DNA from: Ailurus styani
Taxonomy: Eukaryota; Chordata; Mammalia; Carnivora; Ailuridae
Length of the DNA stretch: 64,000 nucleotides
Assembly (NCBI GenBank): GCA_002007465.1
Contig: LNAC01000778.1
Span: 555,673 to 619,672, forward strand
Direction: 5' to 3'
Position 1 is the first letter of the stretch. Every line of letters starts with the position of its first letter. A program made the position numbers and the translations under genes. Shown one piece after another: positions 1 through 12,600 of the stretch. Under the pieces are notes generated by a model. That model was not told the origin of the DNA. It made no database searches and was given only the letters and a program-made list of their open reading frames with translations.

Positions 1-3000
1 CACTATTTGCCTATGGAGAAAAACATCAGAAACTTTTTTATTTTGTAACATATTCTGTTAATATCTGTCTTTGTCTCAAGGCTTCTGGCTCTCTCCTCCT
101 GAGTGGATAACTTAACACTATAAACTTAGGGAACGATATGCCTTTGAAAACTGAAGTTTTTGCAAGTCTCAGGTCAATATACGTTCCCATTGGTAACAAA
201 CATTACTAACAGTTGCAAGAGCTGTACATAAAATTGAATCCAGATCACTAGCAGAACAGTGAGACAATTTCCCAGCTGTACGTGCTTCAGAAGTACTTCT
301 GAGAAAAGGAAAGTTAACATATTTCAACTGTTGTGCAAACTTCATTCAGTTTATGCTTATGAATACACTCACCCTTTCGTGTCTGACTGGTGCTTCCTCC
401 TTCCAGTGATGATGCGGGAAGGCTGGCTCGCTCTTAGAAGAGGACACGGGTGGAGGGCGTGCGTAGGAATGTAAACTTTTGCTAGTAGCTATGATGTGTA
501 CAGGAGATGATCTAAAAATAAGGAAGCAGTTTTAACCATAAAGCAGAGGTCCTTACATAGTAGATCTTTCCTTTTGATGAAAAGAACTTCAAATTCCTAA
601 CACCAACTTACATAAGACACTTCTGGAAAACACGAATAAAGACATCAAGATTTCACTTGTAGAACACTATTCCTTAACTTCTTACCCACGCCTTCTTTAC
701 ACATGGTAAATACCATTCTTTTTCAAATTTATCCATGTATTTTAAAATTCCAAATTATCTGTTCCTTTATTCAGACATTTTTTTATATCGGTAAGTACAT
801 AATAAACTGCATATCCTCACTCATGAAGGATCACGTGCAGGGCTCCCTGTCCATTTCTCTCTACTTGACTCAGTCAGTATGAACAGGGCCTCTAAGCTGA
901 ACATGACCAACACAGAACCCTGTACCTACCAACCACGTGTCACTGGACAGATAAAATGAACTACATGAAGCTAAAGTGCTTAAACTTATTACAGCAGAAA
1001 GCAGCCTATGTGGAACTTCTTGTAACAGACACTATTTCTTGTTTTCTGATACAAACATATAGAAAAGCATCTACTCATAAGGCTAGTTATTTTCCCTCAG
1101 GCTCACCTTAGAAAAAGGCCAACCCTTCCTGGGAGGGGTAGCAGTAAGCAGCCTGCCAGCCAGGGTGAGCGGCACCATGTGCTCAACTCAGGAGTTCGGA
1201 AAGCAAGAGAGAGGAAGACTGCAGGCTCTAGGGACCAACCCACCCGAAGGGCCCACATGAGGACAGTTCTCTGAGGTGCCAAAGAGGAAGGGATCTGGGC
1301 CATAACAAAGCATACACATGTCTGTACTAACCCTCTTAGCTGGTTAAAGGGGGAAGGACATCTCACTTTCCAATTCTTCCCGTATTCCCTGAGAAACTGT
1401 ATTAGCCCCTCAATTTTTATTTTATCTTCATCAACACTTTTTCATTATGCCTTTGCGTAATTTACTTTTTGATAAGGGTCTATAAAACTATGCTTTCATG
1501 TTCATGTCACTTCTTAAATAAAATCCCCTCAGGGATGCCTGGGTGGCTCAGTCGGTTAGGCGTCTGCCTTCGGCTCAGGTCACGATCCCGGGGTCCTGGG
1601 ATGGAGCCCCGCTTCGGGCTCCCTGCTCAGCGGGAAGCCTGCTTCTCCCTCTCCCTGCTGCCCCCCTGCTTGTGCTGTCAAATAAATAAAATAAAATCTT
1701 AAAAAAAAAACCAACTCTCCAATCAATTCTGGATTTCAAGATACAAATACTGTTTCATCTTTGCCCCATTTCTTCCTTTTATTAAACATTAGACCTTTAT
1801 GAGATTAGAGAATGGCCAAACTGCTAAAGGTCCTTAAGTATATCCCTGCCTTTGAGGCTAATAAAAGAAACTGGGGTTTATTAGTTCTTCTGTTGAACCA
1901 TTTAAGGAGAAGTAACAACGCAATGCTCTAAAATGTATACGGCCTAAACATTCTGTAAAAATTAACGTGCCATACATGTCAGAAACACCAACACCACTGG
2001 TCTCTTCATCCCTCTACCCATGCAGCGGTAATGTAAATGTCCTCAACCATCGGTACTGTACAGTTACAGACTTTAGACATCCAAAGCTTACTAACACCAA
2101 TTAACACACTGCAAGAAGCTGCATGAACAGCTGCTGATGGTGTGAGGAGGCAGGCGAGACAGCAGAGTGTGACTCTTGGTCTCGTTCCCTCAGAAGAAGG
2201 GAAGCACAGAAAGTGCTGCAGAGAATAACTTTCTATCTTTGGGGAGATACTCCTTTATATTTCAATTTATATCAATTATTTTCTGAGGGGTTTACTCAAC
2301 TTTCCATGAGCTATGTTATTAATTCTCTTAAGTGTGCTATAAAAAAAAAAGTGTTATCACTAAACTCGGAAAAAGAAAGTCCGATGGGAAAATAAGGGTT
2401 TGTTTTTTCTTGTTTTTTTTTTCACTATAAACAAATTTTTAGCTTTTTGACTATTTTTTTCTTTCTCGGAAATTTCCCATGGAATTAAACAGAAATTCAG
2501 TTAACTTAATTGAATTTGCCCAAATTGAGACCAATATCCCACTGAACAGAAGAAAAACAAAATAATTTAATGGGTTGCAAAAAAGCTAGGGCTTCACACA
2601 TGAAAAGTTTATTTTTTTAGCAAAGAATTACATTAAGTTAGAAGCACTACCAAAATTCAGTTATTCCTACATCACCTCGTATGGACTACAGTCTGTCTAC
2701 CCACGCAAGTACAAATCTGCTTCTCTCCCCTACAAACTATCGTATTTATCTAGGTATTTTTACATAGATAATTCTCTAATTTTAGGGATAATTACTGAAA
2801 CATTATCCACTGAGGTCTCTCTAGGAGTTTTAGTTCAAAGCTTCCATAATTTCATAGCACAAACAACTCATTTGTGGAAACTTTGGTCTGGGTATACGAA
2901 ACAGTGGTTTTTACCAATGGCAATCCACTTTTAGGAAGTTTTAGATTTAACATTAGCAATTACAGTTTTCACCAAGAGGTAAATAACATAAGGTCCCATA

Positions 3001-3432
3001 CACTGTGGAAGCAAATAAACCTAGATCAAAAGGAACTAAACTCAAGGTCAGTTAAGATTTTAAACTAAAATGTTTATTACAACTATGGTTTTTTAGACAT
3101 AATTTTCATTTCTAAAAGCATAAGTATATAATAAAAGTATGTATTGGTCTGGTTTATTTTTTGATGACTTTAATACACTTACAAATATTTTTGACTCTGT
3201 GGTTCTTTTATCACTTTTATCTACTTCTCAAAGTATGAAATCATGATATTAGGTGAAAAAGTTCTGTGATCACTACAGAACAGAGAACTTAATTCTAACG
3301 ACTTATAAGTTCTAATTTTAGTAAACTGCTCATTAGATGGTTAATAGCATTATTACTTTGACAAAAAGTAGAAAAAAAGTAGCTCTTTGTAACGACGGAA
3401 TTTTTCACTAACAATATAGTCCGCGTCCCCAC
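1..3432 (-). other. HBP1: HBP1 intron 3 (partial)
   Basis: AT-rich intron sequence with one plus-strand CAN-SINE (1531-1710). I see no exon, conserved reading frame or RNA gene in the rest. Confidence 0.85.
1531..1710 (+). mobile_element. CAN-SINE (tRNA-Lys-derived)
   Basis: It has the 'gggatgcctgggtggctcag' head, a CT-rich middle, the AATAAA-type tail and a poly-A end. The 'taggcgtctgcc' variant resembles general caniform copies. Confidence 0.93.
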
Positions 3433-3661
3433 CTGTTGTAGAACGAGCACTGCATGAGCGGGCTCTGCGGGCTGGTGGCGATATTTGCTAATTCTGTTAG
3501 CCAATCCACCTCGTTTTCACCGTAAGTATTTTCTGATATGTCTGAGGTATTTTGGTTCCAAGATGATCTTGGATATTCTTGATGTGAAACATCTGAACTT
3601 AGCTGGTATATGGCAGATTGGGTAGGATCACTCTGAACAGCCTGAAGTTCAGGAAGGTCAT
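3433..3661 (-). CDS. HBP1: HBP1 exon 3
   Basis: The acceptor TTTCTTTGCAG|ATGACC is at 3661 and the donor AACAG|GTGGGG at 3433. The exon is 229 nt, entering in phase 1 and leaving in phase 2. It encodes residues 58-132, with codons 57 and 133 split across the borders. The stretch includes DWLTELANIATSPQSPLM, a conserved HBP1 segment with two Ser-Pro dipeptides that could be proline-directed kinase sites (inference). A few residues differ from the human sequence I remember, such as ISENTYGE; these look like ordinary divergence. The next exon is off the left edge. Confidence 0.97.
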
Positions 3662-6600
3662 CTGCAAAGAAACACACTCAAAATTATAAAAAATAAATTG
3701 CTAATACAGGGAATGTTAGAATTACAGCTGGAAGAGAAGTCCTTAAATCTAGCTAATTAATTTTGTGGGAAGTATAAATTTGAAATGTTTTCTTGAATGA
3801 ACAAGTTTTGATCTAAAAAATGACACCTTGTACATTCAAGGGTTAACAGAGCCTGATGGAAAATAGAACTAACAGATGTAAACGTACTAATGACTTGAAT
3901 TACCATACCTCTTCCCAGGCCGGAAAAAGTCTGTGTTTTCTGATATCTTTTTTTTTTATAGTTCACCTGGGATTAGTCCATAGACCACCAAAGACCTTTT
4001 TAGGTTACCATGTTAATGAGGAAAAAAACGTTCTATGTATATGCATGTGTACTTACTCCCATACTTTATTACCCTGCTACAGAAGATTATTCCAATAATG
4101 AAAACAACTTTTAAAGATGAGATCGATAGGTCATATTATAAAGTTTTAGGTACTACTTATTCAACTTAGTCTATGCTAAATTATTTCTTTTGACTGAGAA
4201 ATTCTAAACTCAATAGTAACTGCAGGTTACATATTCTTTTTTTTTTTTTTTTTTAAAGATTTTATTTATTTATTTCACAGAGGGAGAGAGATCACAAGGA
4301 GGCAGAGAGGCAGGCAGAGAGAGAGGGGGAAGCAGGCTCCCCGCTGAGCAGAGAGCCCGATGTGGGCCTCGATCCCAGGATCCTGAGATCATGACCTGAG
4401 CCGAAAGCAGAGGCTTTAACCCACTGAGCCACCCAGGCGCCCAGGTTACATATTCTTAAAGGTGTGTTTCCAAGGCTCAAGTACACACCATGGCTAAGAA
4501 CACTAAGGAAGACTGAATTCTGAAAAAAATTATATTAAAAAAAAAAGAAAAAGGAGAGGAGAAAAAGCATCTTACAGGCCTGAAAAAAAAACTTTATGAA
4601 ACACACCCACAACAAACTACAGATCCACTGGGTCCCTTCAATATGTAAGTCAGAAAATTCTTCTAGCCTTAGGAGTCCTGGTCAACTGTTACTATAAAAG
4701 TACAGAGACAGAATCCCTACTCAAGGCAAATATCTCAGAACAGCCTATTAAAACTGAAATGTCTTACTTAAGAAGTATTAACTCAGGATAGCCCACTCAG
4801 AAAACAGAACAGAAGCCCTCCCCGTTTCACTGAGCAGCTGAAACACATCATAGCAACTTAAGCAAACTCCACCCTGTAATTCTTACACTGGCGTAGCTAA
4901 TTCCCCTTTCCCCACTGCTGACAGCCTTCTTGGACCAGCACTTCTTTATTTACTGCATGGGAAGGATTCATTTGTCTTTTAAGCTCAGGAAATTAACTGC
5001 TTTTAAACCCAAGCAACGAGGCGTGGTGCGAGTTTTTGCCACCCACCGGCCCTAACTTCTGGATATTCTCCTGAAACTGGTGGACTGGTGGAGAATCAAC
5101 CACCTGAACAAATGGGCGCCCCGTGCTCAATGGCACCCACCACTCAGTGACTCGCAGGGCCCAGCAAGCTGTTCGCAGTCAAGCAGGAAATGTCCCAAGA
5201 CCTGCAGTATCTCCAAATTCCCAAAGAGCGCAGCAGCATGTAGTCTCCTCTGTCCTATCACTGGTAAAGGGAAGAAAATCACGGCCTCTCGGGGGTTTGT
5301 GAACATTTCAGCAAACCACGCATTAAATGCAGACAAAGCCAAGTTGAAAAGCAGGGCCGGAAGCCCCGGTCATTCAATGGCTGCTGACTCTTCAATACCA
5401 ACCTCCTACCAGTACAATTCTAAGTCCTACCTGCAGAAACCTACACACTTCTACCGGCCACACATCCCAAAGCCATCTCATGGGCAATGCGGATCATAAA
5501 CGTCAGATCCTCCAGTTTCAAAGGTCCACTATAACTTGCCCTTTGCAGCCACAAACTGGCCAAGGGGGCGGGGTGGGGGCGAGCATAATGTACTAAGCTC
5601 ACCCGCAGGTTTCAAAAGTCACATGAGCCACACACAGGATTTTTCTGAGGTGTTTAATGGCCTGACCTTTACCCATGACAGCAGTTTACTTTGATAATTT
5701 ATAAATGAGTCTTGATGATGACCATAAATAGCCCAAAGTTCTGTTGGTTTTTAGTAATATTTTACAAGCAACAACAATGGAATGCCGAAATCTCCCAAGG
5801 TACAAAAATTTCACATACTTTGAAGCAGTTTAAGGTAGGTGGAGAAGCTGACCAAACATAAAAATATGAATCTCAGACTCCTAAAAAACTTTTAATTTTG
5901 TTTACCAAGCTCCATGTGCTCATCACAGGAGTTGTATCCAGGTGAGGATGGCAAGTTTTCATTACACTGCAGCAACTCCAGTGAGTCATTCATTCCTGAA
6001 GCTCGCTTGTCCATCACCAGCAGGAGTTTCTGTACTGCATTAGGCATCTGATTTGTCTTCACTTCCCACACCATGTTATGGTGCTCCGACTTCAAATAAA
6101 AATAAGAAAGAAAAAAATGTCAAGTCCTGTAATCTGATAATTAAAGAAGTATCAAATCCATCAGAGAATCATGATGTTGTATCTTTAACTTAATCATAGT
6201 TAAAGATATCTGTATCCCCCTCAAATCTTTTAGAGCAGGCAGACTCCCTGATTTCTTGTAGTCAGCAAAACCATAGTCAGCCATGCCCACAACCATGTAG
6301 TGAGCACTAAATTATACCCCAATCCAAAAGGATTCATATTTTAAATTTATAATAGTCTTTTCTTGAAGAGAATTATAACACTATTATATATACTTTTATT
6401 TCTTTAAGTAACTCTGAGACCCAAATACGGAGACCAAGAAAACCATTTTCTCAACTTGTATATTCAAATTTAAAAGAAAATTAACAAACTTTCCTCAGTT
6501 AAATTAAAAAAGACTGAAGGAGTATTCTATTTTTTTTTTCATTTTTGAAGATTTTATTTCAATTTCTCTATTTACCAATGGTGTTAGTTTTCTCATCTTC

Positions 6601-9600
6601 TGAAAGTAAAGTTTAACATACTTAAAATAACATTAAAAGTTTCTTAAAATGGCCATGTAGTACACTTCTCAAAAAAATAAAAATGCCACATTTTCTTTAT
6701 GAAAGTTTGGTACCTACCATCATAAAAAGATACCTGTCCTTCTCAACAGCTTATTATTTCTAGAAAGATGAACAATCATCGTGGGAAATTTAAACAAATA
6801 ATAAATCTATTCCCATCTTAAGCCTACAAAGCTATCACAAGGAAGAAAATAACATGTTAATATACCTACATAATTTCTAGCAAAGTCTACCAACTAAATT
6901 TTGTTGTGAAAGTAAAATCTGTTTATACCATTTACACTCTGCTTTTGGACAATGATCAAATTGGTTATTTAACTGGGGTGACAGCAGCAGAAAGATTTCC
7001 TGATTTCTCAGGCTTTACTCCAAATCTCAATTAAAAAAAAGTTCTAATGAGCTCATATGAAATACACACAAGAAATCTAACATGATATAGTTTCCCCCAA
7101 AATAAAACAATAAAATACACTGCAATTTAAAGTCACTAAAAGTCTAGTACCCTAGCCTACAGTGATCAAAAATGCAATGAAAAGATGGTAACTGCTCAGT
7201 ATTTATACCAGAGCTTTCTAAGCCCTGACTGACATAATCACGAACAAACACTGGCAACACTGACAAATTTTTTTCTACAAAGGCTTTTTCATGATCTTTT
7301 TTATTATGAAATATGTTTTCCTAACTGTAAAATACATAATCACTATGAGGGGGAAAGTGAAAAAAAAAAGAAAAGGCTGGTTTTTAAAAAAAGAAATAAT
7401 GACTTTTTAAAAGAAATTTATTTATTTATTTTAGAGACAGAGGGAAAGGGCTTCTACGGGTGCAGGGAGGGGAAGGGGCAGAGGGAAAGAAACCCTGCGG
7501 AGAACGAAGGGAGCTGATTTCAGGACCCTGAGATCATGACCTGAGTGGACATCAAGAGTCAGAGGCTTGGGCGCCTGGGTGGCTCAGTGGGTTAAAGCCT
7601 CTGCCTTCGGCTCAGGTCATGATCCCAGGGTTGTGGGATCGAGGCCCGCATCGGGCTCTCTGCTCAGCGGGGAGCCTGCTTCCTCCTCTCTCCTCTCTCT
7701 CTGCCTGGCTCTCTGCCTATTTGTAATCTATCCCTTTCTGTGTCAAATAAATAAATAAAATCTTTAAAAAAAAAAAAGAGTCAGAGGCTTAACTGAATGA
7801 GCCACCCAGATGCCCCAAGAATGATGACTTCTAATCCCACCAACCAGATTGATTGATTGATTGATTGATTTTTAAAGATTTTATTTATTTATTTATTTGA
7901 CACAGAGAGAGAGATTACAAGTAGGCAGAGAGGCAGGCAGAGAGAGAGGGGGAGGAAGAAGCAGGCTCCTCCCTGCTGAGCAGAGAGCCAGATGCGGGCC
8001 TCGATCCCAGGACGCTGAGATTATGACCTGAGCCGAAAGCAGAGGTTTTAACCCACTGAGCCACCCAGGCGCCCCCACCAATCAGATTTAGATACTGTTA
8101 AAATTCTGGTATATTGTCTTACGATCCAATCTCTTTTTGGTGCAGACGCCTACAATCATATATTCTCCTCCACACTTTGTACTATATATAACTGACACCT
8201 TTTTCCTTAGCATAAGTTCATAAGCATTCTCCTATGCCACTAATTTTTCTTACAGATCGATTTTAAATAGTTCCATAATATACATCATTAGGATATACCA
8301 AAATTTCCTTATCCCTCCTACTGCTAAACATGCTACTCCTAGGTTTTTCGCTCTTCTAAATAACAGTTAAAATTTTTTTTTAAATATCTGCTTTATCAGG
8401 TTATTTCAGATTTCTAGAGACACATTAGTAGGTGAATAGCAATTAAACATCTTCTTACCGTTCCCGACACATGTAGCCAAACTGCCTGTTGCCTTACTTT
8501 ATTTCTAACATTCTACTTCCGGTTCTCTCCGCCTACACCCCTCAAAATGACCCATATCCTAGCCATTGCTGTAAGAGTCTTACTCAATACTGACAAAGAT
8601 GCTCTATGGAGTAGTGAAAAGGGCACTGGGTCAGATGTAAGGAATCATGAGTTTTGATTCCAGCTTGACCACTTACTAAATATCTGATCTAAGTAACTAA
8701 GCTTTTCACCAACTCAGTATCTTCATCTGTCAAACAGTTGCTCTACTTCCCTCCTAGAGAGATTGTGAGGATGAACTGAGACACAGTGAGTGAAAGAAAT
8801 GTAAAAAGACTTCTTCACAAAATGTTTTAGCCCTAGACTGACACAGGGCAACCTTACACGTACTCTGGGCACTTAACATCCTAAACAGAACAGTTATTGA
8901 AAACAGTTAATGATAGGAGACCAGACAGCTAGTTTATTCAGCTTCAGCAATTTCCTCCCTCAGCTATACGACAAGTTATCCAACACATCTCAATAAAAGT
9001 CACGGGTCATGCCATCATTTCAGGCAAGTAACAGTTTATCTATCTAAAAGATGTCCAAGGCGTTTGTAAGAAAGAACACTTTTCCAGTTTAGTACAATTT
9101 ATTATCTACTGATTGATTACAGTCTCACTATATGGTTAACAGCAAATCTGCTGGGGTATGATAAATAATCTCCTACAAAACTGGTAGCTGCAAAAGATGT
9201 GGTACCACAAACTGATTCCTCAACTGTAACTGACCAAATCATTATTCTGAACCTCCACTTCACCCTGAAAAAATCAAGCACACTTTAGCTAAATCAGTGA
9301 TTCTCAAGCATGTGATTATGTGTGCTTCAAACAAAAAAGATGCCTAGGCCCCACCTCCAAAGAATATGATTTCTTTGGTCTGGGGTACAACCCTGTGTGC
9401 TGGTTTTTATTTACTTCATTTCCAAAGAATACCAGGTGCACTGTGAGAACAAGTGAGCTAAAAATGACTACCAAATTCCTTTTTATTTAAATATACACAT
9501 TCGTTTATTTAATACACATTATATACAAGGCACTACACTAGCTGCAATGTTGGACCTCAGTGATGAACAATTTGCCTTCAATGTCAAGGAATCTATAATT

Positions 9601-12600
9601 TAGTGGAAAGATACAAGCAAATAACCACAGTTCTACACAGCAGGGCTTGGCTGCAAATGAGTAAAAGGAAGAAAAGCCTTCCAATGAGAGAAACTCACAT
9701 GAGCAAACTTGAAGATTCTGCAAAATAATGGATAAAAATCAAAACAACATAGAATCCAGTATCTCCAGAAGAGAAGCTGGCCTTGTGTGTTTTGTGGTCA
9801 TCGATATGAAGGCTGGAAATGTAGACTGAGCCAGAATCTTCAATCCTAGTTTAGGAAAACTGGTTTCTTTGTTTTTTGTACACAAGAGTAAGGGCTCCGA
9901 AATTAGGCTACTTGAGTTTATAATCAGATTTACTACTTATTAGCTATGTGTCCTGGACAATCTATTTAAAATCTTTTTGCCTTCTTTGTAAAATGGAAAT
10001 CATAAAAACACCTACACAGGTTGTTGTAAAGACTCAATGAGCCAACAAATATAAAAAGCTTACAGTAGTGCCTAACACAGAGCAAACCCTCAATGCCGAG
10101 TGGCTAGTATTATTAGCAATTATCAAAGGGGAACCACTGAAGATTTTTGAACAGAGGTCTGATGTGATCAGAACTATAAACACTTTCTTTGAGCCTATAA
10201 AACAAATCATACTGAAACATGATATGAATATACAGAAACATCTATAACTCATATTTAAGGGAAGATACATTAAAATCAGTGTATTCACATTCCCAATTTG
10301 TCAGCCACCTGCTCCTAGCTTCCTTTGCAAGACTTCTTACAAAAGAGAATTGGTAGTATCAAAGCAGATTCCTTATTGAGTAATGCCTAAGACATGAGAG
10401 GAACTAGCCATTCTGAGTTCTTTGAACAGCGAACATTCCCAGTTTAGACAGCAAGTCTGAAGTCTTCCCACAGAAAATTTTCCAACATCTTAAGTGTACA
10501 CAACACAATTTAACCTATTTTAGTGACTCAAACTCCTTATGAACCTCTGTTGTACTATGCTTCACCAGAGGATATGAGCTGCAAAAGTCAGCTAGCTACA
10601 ATCTTAAACTTGACCATTTTCTCATTTTATCTTGATTATGAAGTTCAGAGGTCACACTATACCTATGTATCCCCTTGGAGCCATTCTTCAGTGTATGAAG
10701 TAGAAATGCTCCGGAATCCACAGAAGCAGAGTTGCAATTTTTCTTGTCCTCCCCTTCCCTCTGCAGAACTTTTTGGCTTTCTCCTTCTTCAAACTAGATT
10801 TTCTCTTCCCCCGTCAGTGGGTCTTGCACTGTCCCCACTCACCATTTACAGTGTACTAACATCTGCAACTTCTATCATTTCTTCAGCCCTTTGTTCTCAT
10901 GATCTACCAACATCCCCTCACAACATTCTTATAGGACGCTGGGAAAAAAACATTTCAATTTCAAAACAGAGCTACCGCCCACTAACAAAATACTCACCAC
11001 GTAAGTATTTGTTGAATTTGAATTCTATGTGTGTGCACCTCTCACTTCTCAAGGCTATCGAAGTGTGGTCTTGAGATAATGGAGGTAGTGCTTCTGCAAG
11101 TCTACTGCACAGTAAATGGGAGCCTAGACCTAAGTCAAAAGACTGGAGGTTTCCCTTTGCTCACCATGGAATGTGAGGCAGGCCACTTAACCTCGGCCTC
11201 ACAACACCTGCACTTATCTCACTGCGCTACTGGGAGAATTAAATAAAATAAATGAAAACAAAATTCGAATCCCTATACGAATGTAAATTTTTTTGTCTCA
11301 GACTTTTCTCTGTCAAACTATTTCAGGGAAGCAAGACCTCTGACACAGTAATAAAAGATACCAAGTGGGTCCATACTCAAAAATTCTCTAATTAGACATT
11401 CATTTTGATAAACAAGCTTCTCTTTCAAATATCTCCTGGTAGAGCTAACCCTATTGTTCATTCATACTTTTGCATACGGCTTTGGTACTACAGGATCTGA
11501 CATAGCTTGCCTTGTACTGGAGTTAACTCTGCAACTACACCAGGGATTCTCAAAAGGGAAGAGTAAAATTCTCCAACAGCTGTGCTTTGAAATGGCATCT
11601 CCAGTGTTACAAATTTTTATTGGGTGGACATGGGAAGGTTCTACTGCTTTTGTTTGCAACCTTTCTTAAATAATTATCCATCAAATCTTAGAGAGGTGGA
11701 GAGGACCAGAAAGAGCTAAATCTCCATGAATGGACAAGAAGGAAATTAAGTTTTACTAACTGCCTACCTCCTGTGTACAAAGCATTTGACATACTTCCTC
11801 TAATTCCATAAAAACCTCAAAACAGCTCTGTGAACAAAGTTATTCTTATGGAAGAGGAAAACAGCACTCTGACAACTGAATGTGATCACTTTTTTTTTGA
11901 AGAGACAAAAGACACAGACCAACAGAGATGACACTCCTACTTTCAAGTGCCTATTCATCCCTAAATCCTTAGCTTTCCATCCTCAAGGATACCACGGAAA
12001 GGATTTCTATGTCCTCCCCTAATCCCAAAAGACTTCTTTACCAAGCTCAAATTGTTGGGAGGGAGGGGACAAAGAGGTCATGTGCAATTAATTTAGATCT
12101 CTAACATGAGGAATTGAGGTATTTAGATTATAGTGGTCGCCCCTTATCCAAGGTTTCCCTCTCTGTGGTTTCAGTTACCCAAGGTCAACCCCGTCTGGAA
12201 ACAGTTAATTCTCCTACTGACCTAAAGTCAGAAGGTCAACAGCAGCCAAACTAAGTCACAATGCCTAGGTCATTCACCTCACTTCATCTCACCACATAGG
12301 CATTTTATCAGCTCACATCACCGCAAGGGTGAGTACAGGACAATAAGGTATTCTGAGAAAGACCACATTCACACAACTTTTATTACAGCATATTGTTCTA
12401 TTTTATTAACTGTTATTAATATCTAAATTATAAACTTTATCATAAGAAAAACATAGCATCAGAGGGTTCCATACTATCCCTGATTTCGGGCATCCACAGG
12501 TATGGGAACAGATCCTCCACATGTAAGGAGGGATAAACTACTGTACCGTCATCAAGGAAACTGAACAGACGACCCTAACACCCTTGTTAGCAAGCTAAAA

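Noticed and set aside
5080..5499. 139-codon frame in HBP1 intron 2
   Set aside because: It lacks an ATG at its start, has no splice-bounded structure, and the translation is not recognisable.
10523..11074. 183-codon open frame on the plus strand in HBP1 intron 1
   Set aside because: It opens with GTG, the first ATG comes later, no known protein resembles it, and its 3' part runs into repeat-like sequence (gtaagtatttgttgaa). Most likely chance.
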